A stretch of 64,000 nucleotides of DNA, taken from contig NZ_CP102592.1 in assembly GCF_025666195.1 (NCBI RefSeq), positions 992,001 to 1,056,000 of the forward strand, read 5' to 3'. The notes below the pieces were generated by a model. It ran no database searches. It saw only the letters and a program-made list of their open reading frames with translations, and was not told where the DNA came from. Both the position numbers and the translations under genes were made by a program. Below are positions 17,813 to 27,040 of the stretch, in pieces (the first letter of the stretch is position 1; each line of letters opens with the position of its first letter). This DNA comes from Xanthomonas sp. CFBP 8443 (lineage in GTDB: Bacteria > Pseudomonadota > Gammaproteobacteria > Xanthomonadales > Xanthomonadaceae).

Positions 17813-18314
17813 GGCGTCCCGCTCATGCGCCATGGCGCATGGGGCGCCGAACGCCCGGCCACGGAGGGTCGGGCCGGCGGTTACGGCGCACGTGGTGCTG
17901 CGCCATGGATGGCGGCGTGAAACTGTGGCGCAGCGGGTTATCGAATCGAAGGAGGCCATGCGCTTGCGAACCACCGGTTCGCGCATGGCCGAACGCCCGG
18001 CCATGGAGGGCCGGGCAGGCCTGACCGGGCACGGCGCTGTCTCGCCATGGACGGCAGCGGCAATGCCTGCAGTATTCGCGCGCCACGCCATGGCGCATGG
18101 GGCGCCGAACGCCCGGTGCGACCAGCACGTCGGTCCGCAGCCCCGCTGCGCAGCCAAGGCCACTGACATGACAGTGGCATCGCCGCCGCGCACCATGGCG
18201 CGTGTCACGCCGAGATTTCCGCGCATGAAGCGCAGCTGCACGACCCGCACGCCACGACTGCCATCGTCGCCGCGTTCGGCTACATAAGGTTTTTCACCGC
18301 AAGGATCCGATGCA
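17813..18314. repeat. Repeat-rich 500-bp spacer inside the xps operon
   Basis: A GC-rich motif recurs at about 17826-17870 and 18088-18118 (CGCCATGGCGCATGGGGCGC then CGAACGCCCGG). A diverged copy at about 17982-18030 reads GCATGGCCGAACGCCCGGCC, then ATGGAGGGCCGGG. CGCCATGG and GCATGG cores are partly self-complementary and could form hairpins. No credible ORF: the short ORFs here have no homology I recognise and overlap on both strands. It splits xpsEF from xpsG-D; the last 60 bases (GGATCC, AAGG) may hold the xpsG ribosome binding region. Confidence 0.7.
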
Positions 18315-18749
18315 ATGCGAACTATCCGCTCCCTGACCCGTTCCCCCTCCGCCGCACGCCAGTCGGGCATGAGCCTGCTGGAAATCATCATCGTCATCGT
18401 GCTGATCGGCGCGGTGCTGACCCTGGTCGGCAGCCGCGTGCTCGGCGGCGCCGATCGCGGCAAGGCCAACCTGGCCAAGTCGCAGATCCAGACCATGGCC
18501 GGCAAGATCGACAACTACCAGCTCGACACCGGCAAGCTGCCGTCCAAGCTCGACGACCTGGTCGCCGCGCCGGGCGGCGTCAGCGGCTGGCTCGGTCCGT
18601 ACGCCAAGGCCAGCGAGCTGAACGATCCGTGGGGCCACCCGATCGAGTACAAGGCGCCCGGCGACGGCAAGCCGTTCGACCTGATCAGCCTGGGCAAGGA
18701 CGGCCAGCCCGGCGGCAGCAGCTACGACGCCGACATCAAGTACGAGTGA
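18315..18749 (+). CDS. xpsG: Major pseudopilin XpsG (GspG)
   Basis: The 144-residue protein is the main subunit of the type II secretion pseudopilus. The prepilin site is SG^MSLLEIIIVIVLIGA: cleavage after Gly by the prepilin peptidase, N-methylation of Met, and Glu at +5. The C-terminal part (LDDLVAAPGG, DPWGHPIEYKAPG, DLISLGKDGQPGG) is the conserved GspG globular domain, including the acidic calcium-binding loop. The size is as expected (GspG is about 140-150). The ATG at 18315 is preferred over the out-of-frame ATG five bases earlier. Confidence 0.97.
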   Translation: MRTIRSLTRSPSAARQSGMSLLEIIIVIVLIGAVLTLVGSRVLGGADRGKANLAKSQIQTMAGKIDNYQLDTGKLPSKLDDLVAAPGGVSGWLGPYAKASELNDPWGHPIEYKAPGDGKPFDLISLGKDGQPGGSSYDADIKYE

Positions 18750-18759
18750 CCCCGGCGCC

Positions 18760-19278
18760 GTGATCCAGGCCCATGCCCGCGCTCACTGCCGCGGTGCGCC
18801 AGCGCGCGCCGTCGCGGCGCGTGCGCGCATGCGCGGCGTGTCGCTGCTGGAGATGCTGCTGGTGGTGGGACTGATCGCGATCGCCGCGGTGCTGGCCGCG
18901 TCGGTCCTGACCGGCGGCATCGACGGCATGCGCCTGCGTTCGTCGGCCAAGGAGATCGCCTCGCAACTGCGCTACACGCGGGCGCAGGCGATCGCCACCG
19001 GCCAGCCGCAGCGCTTCCTGATCGATCCGCAGGCGCATCGCTGGCAGGCGCCCAACGGCCGCCACGGCGAGATCCCGCCGTCGCTGACGGTGCGCTTCAG
19101 CGGCGCGCGCGAGGCGCAGCGGCGGCAGGACGAAGGCGCGATCCAGTTCTTCGAGGACGGCGCCGCCACCGGCGGGCGCATCGAACTGCAGGCGCGCAGC
19201 GCCAGCTGGCGCATCGACGTGGCCTGGCTGACCGGCGAGGTCAGGGTCGGGCGTCCGCCGCAGCAGGGCATGCCATGA
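18760..19278 (+). CDS. xpsH: Minor pseudopilin XpsH (GspH)
   Basis: The 172-residue minor pseudopilin probably sits near the pseudopilus tip. The prepilin site is RG^VSLLEMLLVVGLIAIAA with Glu at +5. The stretch before it is long and Arg/Ala-rich (about 26 residues) if the GTG at 18760 is used; an ATG at 18829 (MRGVSLLE) would give the usual short leader and may be the true start. Residues about 60-165 match the GspH domain (LRYTRAQAIATGQP). The 3' end overlaps xpsI by 4 bp (ATGA), indicating translational coupling. Confidence 0.9.
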   Translation: MIQAHARAHCRGAPARAVAARARMRGVSLLEMLLVVGLIAIAAVLAASVLTGGIDGMRLRSSAKEIASQLRYTRAQAIATGQPQRFLIDPQAHRWQAPNGRHGEIPPSLTVRFSGAREAQRRQDEGAIQFFEDGAATGGRIELQARSASWRIDVAWLTGEVRVGRPPQQGMP

Positions 19279-19691
19279 AGGCGCAGCGCGGCTACACGCT
19301 GATCGAGGTGATCGTGGCGTTCGCGCTGCTGGCGCTGGCGTTGACCCTGCTGCTCGGCTCGCTGTCCGGCGCCGCGCGCCAGGTCAAGCGCGCCGAGCAG
19401 CTCAGCCGCGCCACGCTGTACGCGCAATCGCTGTTGGCCGCGCAGGGCGTGGAGCAGCCGCTGCAGCCGGGCCGCGAGCAGGGCAGTTTCGAGCAGGGCC
19501 GCTATCGCTGGACCCTGGACGTGGCGCCGTACGTCGATGCGCGGCGGCCGCCGGACACGACCATGGCGCCCGGCGCGCCGACGTTGCTGCAACTGAACCT
19601 GCAGGTGCGCTGGGGCGATGCGCCGGCGCAGGCGTTGCAGTGGAAGACGCTGCGCCTGGTCAGCGCGCAGAACAACGGGGTGCCGCAATGA
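19275..19691 (+). CDS. xpsI: Minor pseudopilin XpsI (GspI)
   Basis: The 138-residue minor pseudopilin has the prepilin site RG^[17 protein letters not shown] near the N-terminus. In the family, GspI forms the tip complex with GspJ and GspK. The size and the position between H and J support the call. It overlaps its neighbours by ATGA on both sides (19275-19278 and 19688-19691), so H-I-J-K are probably translated as a coupled set. Confidence 0.95.
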   Translation: MKAQRGYTLIEVIVAFALLALALTLLLGSLSGAARQVKRAEQLSRATLYAQSLLAAQGVEQPLQPGREQGSFEQGRYRWTLDVAPYVDARRPPDTTMAPGAPTLLQLNLQVRWGDAPAQALQWKTLRLVSAQNNGVPQ

Positions 19692-20338
19692 GCCGCGCGC
19701 CGGGCCGCGCCGCTGCGCGCGGCTTCACCCTGATCGAAGTGCTGCTGGCCACGGTGCTGCTGGTCGGCGGCCTGACCCTGGCCTTCGCCACGCTGCGCTC
19801 GGCCACCGCGATCAGCGGCCGCGGCGAGAGCATCGCCGGGCGCAGCGAGCGCATGCGCGCGGTCGAGGGGTTCCTGCGCCGGCGCCTGAGCGGCGCCCAG
19901 GCGATGGCGCTGGACATCGACAGCCGCACCCTGCAGCCGGTGCGCTTCGTCGGCGAGCCGCAGCGCATGCAGTTCGTCGCCGATCTTCCCGACTACCTGG
20001 GCCGCGGCGGCCCCTACCTGCACGACCTCAGCGTCAGCGGCGACGCCGGCCAGCAACGCCTGGCGATCGCGCTGGTGCAGGTGCAGGCCGGCAAGCAGAT
20101 CGCCGAAGAAAAGCCGCGTGCGCCCGAGCCGCTGGCCGAGGGCCTGCGCCAGGTGCGCTTCCGCTACCGCGGGATCGATCCGGAGCGCGGCAGCATCGGC
20201 CCCTGGCAGGAGCGCTGGGAGAAGACCGACCAGTTGCCGCTGCTGGTGTCGATCGAACTGAGCAGCGACGACGGCATGGTCTGGCCGCCGCTGGTGGTGG
20301 CGTTGCGCCAGGCCGGCAGTGCGGAGGCGCGGCAATGA
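19688..20338 (+). CDS. xpsJ: Minor pseudopilin XpsJ (GspJ)
   Basis: The 216-residue tip pseudopilin has the site RG^[16 protein letters not shown]. The start is the ATG at 19688 that overlaps the xpsI stop; an in-frame upstream ATG (19640) lies well inside xpsI and is rejected. The conserved GspJ stretch with [13 protein letters not shown] and a beta-rich C-terminal half is present. It overlaps xpsK by ATGA at 20335. Confidence 0.95.
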   Translation: MSRAPGRAAARGFTLIEVLLATVLLVGGLTLAFATLRSATAISGRGESIAGRSERMRAVEGFLRRRLSGAQAMALDIDSRTLQPVRFVGEPQRMQFVADLPDYLGRGGPYLHDLSVSGDAGQQRLAIALVQVQAGKQIAEEKPRAPEPLAEGLRQVRFRYRGIDPERGSIGPWQERWEKTDQLPLLVSIELSSDDGMVWPPLVVALRQAGSAEARQ

Positions 20339-21195
20339 GCGCGGCGCCGAACCCGGCGCGCGGCGCGGCGCTGGTGCTGGTGCTGTGGCTGATCGCGCTG
20401 CTGACCGCGCTGATCGGCGCGTTCGCGCTGACCGCGCGCACCGAAGGCCTGCAGGGCAAGGTGCTGGGCGACGGCGCGGCAGCGCAGGAGCGCGCCCGCG
20501 CCGGACTCGAATACGCGCTGACCCGGCTCGCCGGCACGCCGACGCAGCCGGGCTGGCGCGCGGACGGGCGCCGCTACCGCTGGCAGTACGAAGACGCCAC
20601 GGTCGACCTGCGCATCACCGACGAGAGCGGCAAGGTCGACCTGAACCTGGCCGACGCGCCGCTGCTGGCGGCGCTGGTGCGCGCGGTCGGCGGAGATCCG
20701 CAGCGCGCCGACCGGATCGCCGCGGCGATCGTGGACTGGCGCGATCCGGACAACCTCAGCCAGCCCAACGGCGGCGCCGAGGACCCGGACTACGCCGCCG
20801 AAGGCCGCCCGTACGGGGCCAAGGACACGCCGTTCGAGAGCCTGGCCGAGCTGCAGCTGGTGCTGGGCATGGATGCCGACCTGTACGCCAAGCTGCTGCC
20901 GAACCTGACCCTGTACAGCGGCATCTCGCGCCCGGCGCCGGATTTCGCGCCGGCGCCGGTGCTGACCGCACTCGGCCTGGACGCGCAGCAGGTGCTGGCG
21001 CAACGCGAGCGCAACGACCCGGCGCAGGCCGCGCCGATCGGCGGGGGCGGCGGCACCTACAGCATCGAAAGCCGCGCGCGATTGGCGGCCGGACGCGAGG
21101 CCGTGCTGCGCGCAGTGGTGCGCCCAGGCTCGTCGGCGCTACCGGGCTCCGCCTACACTGTGCTGCGATGGGAAGAAGGATCGACCGTTCGATGA
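20335..21195 (+). CDS. xpsK: Minor pseudopilin XpsK (GspK)
   Basis: The 286-residue protein is the large tip pseudopilin. The N-terminus ARG^[18 protein letters not shown] lacks Glu at +5, which is the hallmark of GspK. The large periplasmic domain includes [20 protein letters not shown] and [15 protein letters not shown], the conserved GspK helix-hairpin region with acidic metal-binding residues. Start and stop both lie in ATGA overlaps (20335 and 21192). Longer frame-open extensions upstream lie inside xpsI/xpsJ and are rejected. Confidence 0.95.
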   Translation: MSAAPNPARGAALVLVLWLIALLTALIGAFALTARTEGLQGKVLGDGAAAQERARAGLEYALTRLAGTPTQPGWRADGRRYRWQYEDATVDLRITDESGKVDLNLADAPLLAALVRAVGGDPQRADRIAAAIVDWRDPDNLSQPNGGAEDPDYAAEGRPYGAKDTPFESLAELQLVLGMDADLYAKLLPNLTLYSGISRPAPDFAPAPVLTALGLDAQQVLAQRERNDPAQAAPIGGGGGTYSIESRARLAAGREAVLRAVVRPGSSALPGSAYTVLRWEEGSTVR

Positions 21196-22316
21196 CTGCG
21201 TGGCGCGACACAATGGAGAAGTTCGGCGTGCGCATGACGCCCGGTGCCGGCGGCCTGCTGGCCTGGTGGCAGCGGTCGCTGATGGCGTGGCTGCCGCCGC
21301 GCTGGCAGCTGCAGTTGGGCTGGTCGCAGGCGCGGCTGCTGCTGTGGCGCGACGGCGAGCAGCTGCTGGTCGCCCGCCAGCTCGGTGCCGAACTGGGCGC
21401 GCCGCTGGCATTGCCGTGGCCGCTGTCGCCGGCGGACCTGGATGCCGTGCTCGGACCGCGCCTGGCGGCGTTGCCGCGGGCCTGGCTGTTGCCGGCGCAC
21501 TCGGCGCTGCAGCGCACGCTGCGCCTGCCGGCCGCCGCCGCCGATCACCTGCGCGACGTGGTCAGGTTCGAGATCGACCGGCAGACGCCGTTCCAGGCCG
21601 ACCAGGTGGTCTACGACGTGCGCCTTGGCGCGCGCCGCGACGATGCGCAACTCGACGCCGAACTGGTGGTGGCGCCGCGCCGCGTGCTGGAGGACCTGCA
21701 CGCCAGCGCCGGTGCGCTGCGTCCGACCCTGGCCGGGGTCGACGTGGCCGGCGCCGACGGCGCGCCGCTGGGCGTGAACCTGCTGCCGCCGGAGCAGCGC
21801 TATCGCCGCGCCGATCCGATGCGGCGCTGGAATGCGATCCTCGCCGCGACCGCGCTGCTGGCGCTGTTCGCCGCCGGCTGGCAGTTGCTGGACAACCGCC
21901 GCGACGCGCTCGAGCAGCTGCGCGCGCAGGTGGACAACGGCGCGCAGCGCGCGCGCGGCGTGGCCGCGCAGCGCCAGCAACTGGTCGATCTGGTCGAAGG
22001 CGCGGCGTTCTTCGATCAGTTGCGCGCCGAGCGCCCGACCTCGCTGGAAATCTGGAACGAACTGAGCAAGCGCCTGCCCGAGGGCACCTACCTGGAGAAG
22101 TTCTCGGTGGAGGGCGATCAGTTGCAGCTGATCGGACTCAGCAGCGAAGCGTCCTCGCTGGTCGGGCGCCTGGAAGGCTCGCCGCTGTGGCGCACGCCGT
22201 CGCTGACCGGCGTGCTGCAGGCCGATCCGGGCAGCCATCGCGACCGTTTCACCCTGACCGCCGAACTGGCCGGGACCAAGCGCAAGGAGGCCGCCGATGC
22301 CGGTGCAGGTCGATAA
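21192..22316 (+). CDS. xpsL: Type II secretion inner-membrane protein XpsL (GspL)
   Basis: The 374-residue bitopic protein recruits the ATPase XpsE to the membrane. The cytoplasmic actin-like domain (about 40-205; [25 protein letters not shown]) is followed by one membrane segment (about 212-235, [19 protein letters not shown]) and a periplasmic ferredoxin-like domain with a coiled-coil start. The ATG at 21192 overlaps the xpsK stop. The 3' end overlaps xpsM by 20 bp. XpsL-XpsM-XpsN complexes are known in Xanthomonas, and all three genes are adjacent here. Confidence 0.94.
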   Translation: MTAWRDTMEKFGVRMTPGAGGLLAWWQRSLMAWLPPRWQLQLGWSQARLLLWRDGEQLLVARQLGAELGAPLALPWPLSPADLDAVLGPRLAALPRAWLLPAHSALQRTLRLPAAAADHLRDVVRFEIDRQTPFQADQVVYDVRLGARRDDAQLDAELVVAPRRVLEDLHASAGALRPTLAGVDVAGADGAPLGVNLLPPEQRYRRADPMRRWNAILAATALLALFAAGWQLLDNRRDALEQLRAQVDNGAQRARGVAAQRQQLVDLVEGAAFFDQLRAERPTSLEIWNELSKRLPEGTYLEKFSVEGDQLQLIGLSSEASSLVGRLEGSPLWRTPSLTGVLQADPGSHRDRFTLTAELAGTKRKEAADAGAGR

Positions 22317-23100
22317 GCGCGACCGCTGGCTGGCGCTGGGCCTGCTGCTGGCGGTGCTGGGGCTGGGCTATCTGGTGCTGGTGCATCCGTGGTGGACGCT
22401 GCCGATGCGCGAGGTGGAGGCGCAGATCCAGGAACTGCGCCAGCGCGAACTGCGCGTGCGCATGCAGTTGCAGCAGGCGCCGCAGGTGGCGCAGCGCCTG
22501 CAACAGGCGCAACGCGAGCTGGCCGAGCGCCCGGGCTTCCTGCGCGAGCCCTCGGCCGAGCTGGCCTCGGCCGGCCTGGTGCAGCGCCTGGAAAGCGCGG
22601 TGGCCACCGCCAGTCCCGGCAACCGCAGCTGCGCGATCAGCAATCGGTCGCCGCTGGCCGCCGACAACCGCCGCGACCGTTTCACCCGTGTCGCGGTGCA
22701 GGTGCGGCTGCGCTGCGGCACGCCGGAACTGGCGACGGTGCTGCATGCGCTGGAAAGCGGCACCCCGGCGCTGTTCGTCGACAACCTCAACGTAATGGCG
22801 CAGCGCTACCAGCTGTCGCCGGGCGAGAGCGGCAACGGCCTGGACGTGGCCTTCGAATTGGCCGGCTATCTGCGCCCGAACGCGATGCCGGCGCCGCCCG
22901 CGGCAGCGGGCACGCCACCGTCGCCCGCGGCGCCAACGCCGGGCAGTCCTGCGCCGCCGCCGGGCGCACCGGTGATGGATGCCGGCACGCCTGCCGGCCC
23001 CGGGCCGAGCGAGCCGGCGCCTGCGGCAGCGCCGTCGCCCATGCCGGACGCCGCCGCGTCGCCGCAGCCGCAGCAAGAGGGGGGCGCGCATGCGCATTGA
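22297..23100 (+). CDS. xpsM: Type II secretion inner-membrane protein XpsM (GspM)
   Basis: The 267-residue protein partners XpsL. It has a short cytoplasmic start, one membrane segment (about 11-29, WLALGLLLAVLGLGYLVLV), a coiled-coil region rich in Gln/Arg (about 38-75) and a periplasmic ferredoxin-like domain to about residue 190. The last ~70 residues are a Pro/Ala-rich tail, longer than in many GspM proteins. It overlaps xpsL (20 bp) and xpsN (11 bp). Confidence 0.92.
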   Translation: MPVQVDKRDRWLALGLLLAVLGLGYLVLVHPWWTLPMREVEAQIQELRQRELRVRMQLQQAPQVAQRLQQAQRELAERPGFLREPSAELASAGLVQRLESAVATASPGNRSCAISNRSPLAADNRRDRFTRVAVQVRLRCGTPELATVLHALESGTPALFVDNLNVMAQRYQLSPGESGNGLDVAFELAGYLRPNAMPAPPAAAGTPPSPAAPTPGSPAPPPGAPVMDAGTPAGPGPSEPAPAAAPSPMPDAAASPQPQQEGGAHAH

Positions 23101-23872
23101 AGCGATCGGCCTGCGCAGCGTGTGGCTGGCGACGCTGGCGCTGTGGGGCCTGCTGGTGTGGGTGCTGGGCGTGGCTGGCCTTGGCCAGCGGATCGAGCCG
23201 CTGCCCGACGATCCGGCCATGACCCAGCGCCTGCCGGCCTTGCCGGCGGCGGCCGGCGAGCGCCTGGGCGAGTATTCGCGCTACGCCGAGATCGCCGCGC
23301 GCCCGGTGTTCGCCGAAGACCGTCGGCCGCATCCGTTCTTCCTCAGCGCCGATAACGGCCAGGCCGCCGCGCCCAGCGTGCGCCTGACCGGCGTGCTGCT
23401 CACCGACACCTTCAAGATGGCCACGCTGACCACCGAGCAGGGCGAATCGCTGCGCCTGCAGCAAGGCAGCGATCCGGTGAAGGGTTGGCGGTTGCTGTCG
23501 CTGGAACCGCGCCGCGCGGTGGTCAGCGGCGGCAGCGGCACGCAGACGCTGGAGCTGCAGGTGTTCGACGGCAAGGGCGGGCAGCCGCCGACCGTGCTCG
23601 GCCAGGGCGCGCGTCCGCCGGGCATGCCGCCGCTGCCGCCGCCGGTGGCCGCGCCCGCCGTCAACGCGCCTGTCAGCAATGCCGCGATCAATCCCGCCGT
23701 GCCGCCGCCGCCGTCGAACGCAGCGGGCAATGCGCCGCCGCCGAGCGAACCGGCCGCCGCGCCGGCGCCGTCGTCGCAACAGTTGCAAGCCATCCGCGAA
23801 CGTATCGAAGCCCGCCGCCGGCAGTTGCAGCAACAACGCCAGAACGGCACTCCCCCCGGCCAGAACCCTTAG
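23090..23872 (+). CDS. xpsN: Type II secretion protein XpsN (functional counterpart of GspC)
   Basis: The 260-residue inner-membrane protein links the XpsL/XpsM platform to the secretin. Residues about 11-32 are the membrane anchor (WLATLALWGLLVWVLGVAGL). A homology-region-like beta domain follows (about 60-160; FAEDRRPHPFF, LTGVLLTDTFKMATL), then a Pro/Ala-rich tail ending in a basic helix. The start MRIEAIGLRS at 23090 is chosen because earlier Met codons lie in the xpsM tail in another frame. It ends 9 bases before the secretin gene, which fits its role as secretin partner. Confidence 0.9.
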   Translation: MRIEAIGLRSVWLATLALWGLLVWVLGVAGLGQRIEPLPDDPAMTQRLPALPAAAGERLGEYSRYAEIAARPVFAEDRRPHPFFLSADNGQAAAPSVRLTGVLLTDTFKMATLTTEQGESLRLQQGSDPVKGWRLLSLEPRRAVVSGGSGTQTLELQVFDGKGGQPPTVLGQGARPPGMPPLPPPVAAPAVNAPVSNAAINPAVPPPPSNAAGNAPPPSEPAAAPAPSSQQLQAIRERIEARRRQLQQQRQNGTPPGQNP

Positions 23873-23881
23873 AGTGATCGC

Positions 23882-26179
23882 ATGACGCCGCGCTTGTTTT
23901 CCCTGTTCCTCGCGATCGGCCTGGTGGCCGGCTGCGCCACCACGCCCTCGCCGGACGTCCGCCGCGGCGCCGCGATCAATCCCGCCGTCGGCGCCGCCGG
24001 CAGCACCAGCAGCACCAGCAGCACGCCCGGCGGGCCGGCCGGCGCGGCCGATCCCAACGACCTGCCGGAGCGCGTCGCTCCGGTGATCCGCCGCGGCAGC
24101 GGCGCCATGATCAATTCCGGCGCCGCCGCCGCACCGGCGCCGTCGCTGGCCAACGCCAGCAGCGGCAGCGCCACCTTCAACTTCGAAGGCGAGTCGGTGC
24201 ACGCGGTGGTCAAGGCGATCCTCGGCGACATGCTCGGGCAGAACTACGTGATCGCGCCGGGCGTGCAGGGCACGGTGACCCTGGCCACGCCCAAGCCGGT
24301 GTCGCCGGCGCAGGCGCTGAACCTGCTGGAGATGGTGCTGGGCTGGAACAACGCGCGCATGGTCTACAGCGGCGGCCGCTACAACATCGTGCCCGCCGAC
24401 CAGGCCCTGGCCGGCACGGTCGCGCCGAGCACCGCCTCGCCGGCCAGCGCGCGCGGCTTCGAGGTACGGGTGGTGCCGTTGAAGTTCATTTCCGCCAGCG
24501 AGATGAAGAAGGTGCTGGAGCCATACGCGCGGCCGAACGCGATCGTCGGCATCGACGGCTCGCGCAACGTCATCACCCTCGGCGGCACCCGCGCCGAGCT
24601 GGAAAACTACCTGCGCACGGTGCAGATCTTCGACGTGGACTGGCTGTCGGGCATGTCGGTGGGCGTGTTCCCGATCCAGTCGGGCAAGGCCGAGCAGGTC
24701 GCCGCCGACCTGGAGAAGGTGTTCGGCGAGAACAGCAAGACCCCCAGCGCCGGCATGTTCCGTTTCATGCCGCTGGAGAACGCCAACGCGGTGCTGGTGA
24801 TCACTCCGCAGGCGCGCTACCTGGACCAGATCCAGGAATGGCTGGACCGCATCGACAGCGCCGGCGGCGGCAGCCGCCTGTTCTCCTACGAACTGAAATA
24901 CATCAAGGCCAAGGACCTGGCCGACCGCCTGGCCGAGGTGTTCGGCGCCGGCGGCAACCGCGGCGATTCCAGCGCCTCGCTGATGCCGGGCACGCAGTTG
25001 AGCCAGATGAGCGGCGGCGGCTTCAACGGCAGCAGCGACGGCGGCCTGGGCGGGAGCGGCAGCCTCAACGGCAGCGGCGGCGACAGCTTCTCCTCGGGCA
25101 GCAGCTCTTCGTCCGGCAGTGGCAGCAGCGGCGGACTGGGCAACGGCAGCCTGCAGCTGTCGCAGCGCACCCCCGGCAACGGCAGCGTGACCCTGGAAGT
25201 GCAGGGCGACAAGGTCGGCGTGTCGGCGGTGGAGGAGACCAACACCTTGCTGGTGCGCGCCACGCCGCAGTCGTGGCGCTCGATCCGCGACGTGGTCGAG
25301 AAGCTCGACGTGATGCCGATGCAGGTGCACATCGAGGCGCAGGTGGCCGAGGTCAGCCTGGTCGGGCAGTTGCAATACGGCGTGAACTGGTTCTTCGAGC
25401 AAGCCGTGAGCGCCGCCGGCGACGCCGCCAATATCGGTATCGGTGGTGGCGCCAATCTGCCCAACGCGGCGGGACGCAACATCTGGGGCGATATCGCCGG
25501 CAAGATCACCAGCAGCGGTCTGGGCTGGACCTTCCTCGGCAAGAACGCCGCGGCTGTGATCACCGCGCTGGACCAAGTGACTGATGTCAAGCTGCTGCAG
25601 ACACCGTCGGTGTTCGTGCGCAACAACGCCGAGGCCACCCTCAACGTGGGCACGCGCATCCCGATCAACTCGACCTCGATCAACACCGGCATCGGCAGCG
25701 ACACCAGCTATTCGTCGGTGCAGTACATCGACACCGGCGTGATCCTGAAGGTGCGCCCGCGCGTGACCAAGGACGGCATGGTGTTCCTGGATATCGTGCA
25801 GGAAGTCAGCACGCCGAGCACGCGCCCGGCGGCGTGTAGCGGTACCACCACGGTGGTCAACAGTTCGGCGTGCAACGTGGACATCAATACGCGTCGGGTC
25901 AAGACCGAAGCCGCAGTACAGAGCGGGGACACCATCATGCTCGCCGGTCTGATCAGTGACAGGACCAGCGACGGCAGCAATGGCGTTCCGATTCTGAGCA
26001 AGCTGCCCGTGGTCGGGGCTCTGTTCGGGCAGAAGTCGCAGGACAAGACCCGCAACGAAGTGATCGTGCTGCTGACCCCGACGATCGTGCGCAACCCCCA
26101 GGAAGCGCGCAATCTCACCGACGAGTATGGGCAGAAATTCAAGGTGATGCAGCCGCTGCCGGCTTCGGGCAAGAAGTAG
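23882..26179 (+). CDS. xpsD: Type II secretion secretin XpsD (GspD), outer-membrane lipoprotein
   Basis: XpsD is the outer-membrane channel for folded exoproteins. The 765-residue precursor has a lipoprotein signal with lipobox LVAGC (Cys18), as expected for XpsD. N0-N1-N2-N3 domains run from about 95 to 480 (FNFEGESVHAVVKAILGDM; VVPLKFISASEMKKVLEPYA; SYELKYIKAKDLADRLAEVF). The secretin core follows from about 480 (VHIEAQVAEVSLVGQLQYGV) to about 740 (NEVIVLLTPTIVRNP). A Gly/Ser-rich insertion (about 375-425) interrupts N3, a feature seen to varying degree in secretins. It is the last secretion gene of the cluster. Confidence 0.97.
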   Translation: MTPRLFSLFLAIGLVAGCATTPSPDVRRGAAINPAVGAAGSTSSTSSTPGGPAGAADPNDLPERVAPVIRRGSGAMINSGAAAAPAPSLANASSGSATFNFEGESVHAVVKAILGDMLGQNYVIAPGVQGTVTLATPKPVSPAQALNLLEMVLGWNNARMVYSGGRYNIVPADQALAGTVAPSTASPASARGFEVRVVPLKFISASEMKKVLEPYARPNAIVGIDGSRNVITLGGTRAELENYLRTVQIFDVDWLSGMSVGVFPIQSGKAEQVAADLEKVFGENSKTPSAGMFRFMPLENANAVLVITPQARYLDQIQEWLDRIDSAGGGSRLFSYELKYIKAKDLADRLAEVFGAGGNRGDSSASLMPGTQLSQMSGGGFNGSSDGGLGGSGSLNGSGGDSFSSGSSSSSGSGSSGGLGNGSLQLSQRTPGNGSVTLEVQGDKVGVSAVEETNTLLVRATPQSWRSIRDVVEKLDVMPMQVHIEAQVAEVSLVGQLQYGVNWFFEQAVSAAGDAANIGIGGGANLPNAAGRNIWGDIAGKITSSGLGWTFLGKNAAAVITALDQVTDVKLLQTPSVFVRNNAEATLNVGTRIPINSTSINTGIGSDTSYSSVQYIDTGVILKVRPRVTKDGMVFLDIVQEVSTPSTRPAACSGTTTVVNSSACNVDINTRRVKTEAAVQSGDTIMLAGLISDRTSDGSNGVPILSKLPVVGALFGQKSQDKTRNEVIVLLTPTIVRNPQEARNLTDEYGQKFKVMQPLPASGKK

Positions 26180-26185
26180 GCAACG

Positions 26186-27022
26186 GTGAGCTTGCCCATC
26201 GTGCTGTTGCCAGTCGGCGTCGATGACGCGGCGCTGGACGCGTGCCTGGGCGCACTTGAAACGCATACCCCGGCTGGCACTCGCGTATGGCTGGCCGACG
26301 ACGCGCAGTCCGGGCCGCGTGGCATCCGGGTGATCGAGGCCTGGTTGGCGCGCACCCGGCTGCAGGCTGACTACACCCGGCGCCCGCGCATGCTCGGCGA
26401 GGTCGCGCATTTGGACGAGATGCTGCGCGCCTGCGCCGGTGCCGACGTGGTGGTGCTGGCCGCCGACGCGCAGCCGCTGCCCGGTTGGCTACAGCAACTG
26501 AGCGCATGCCTGGCGCGCGATGCCGCCATCGCCAGCGCCACGCCGTGGAGCAACGCCGGCGAAGCCTGCGCCTGGCCGCGGCTGGGCGAGATCAATCCGG
26601 TGCCCGAGGATGGCGAGCGCCTGGCCCGCGCGTGTGCGGCGCTGCCGCCGCTGCATCCGGAACTGCCGGCGGCGGTGTGCCACGCGGTGGTCCTGCGCGG
26701 CGCAGCGCGGCAGCGCGCCGGCGGCCTGGACGCGAGCAGCTACGGCTCCTGGTACGCGGCGCTGACCGACCTGTCGCTGCGCATGGCCGGACTCGGCTGG
26801 CGCAACGTGCTGTGCGAAACCGCCTACGTCGCGCGCAGCGGCGAGGGCCGCGCCGCCGACGGCGACATGGACGCGCTGGCCACGCGCTGGCCGGCCTGGC
26901 ATGCGCGCCTGGCAGGATTCCTGATGCACGATCCGCTGCGCGCGCGCCGCGAGGACCTGCAGCGCCTGTACGCCGAGCTGCCGCCGCCGGACCCGCAGCG
27001 CGCGCTGTTCGACGCGGACTAG
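26186..27022 (+). CDS. Glycosyltransferase-like protein (family 2 fold) downstream of xpsD
   Basis: The 278-residue protein starts at GTG 6 bases after the xpsD stop, so it is probably co-transcribed. The N-terminal half follows the GT-A pattern: a beta strand and helix (IVLLPVGVDDAALDACLGAL), then VVVLAADAQPLPGWL, the position of the DxD-type region in family 2 enzymes. The usual DxD is reduced to DAQP. The second half contains ASSYGSWYAALTDLSLRMAG, reminiscent of the acceptor region. No signal peptide or membrane segment is seen. The substrate is unknown, and it need not act in type II secretion. Confidence 0.65.
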   Translation: MSLPIVLLPVGVDDAALDACLGALETHTPAGTRVWLADDAQSGPRGIRVIEAWLARTRLQADYTRRPRMLGEVAHLDEMLRACAGADVVVLAADAQPLPGWLQQLSACLARDAAIASATPWSNAGEACAWPRLGEINPVPEDGERLARACAALPPLHPELPAAVCHAVVLRGAARQRAGGLDASSYGSWYAALTDLSLRMAGLGWRNVLCETAYVARSGEGRAADGDMDALATRWPAWHARLAGFLMHDPLRARREDLQRLYAELPPPDPQRALFDAD

Positions 27023-27040
27023 CCGCGGCGCGTGGCCTGG

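Noticed and set aside
17823..18287. Short ORFs in the xpsF-xpsG gap
   Set aside because: They overlap on both strands, consist of repeat translation, and have no ribosome binding site or recognisable domain.
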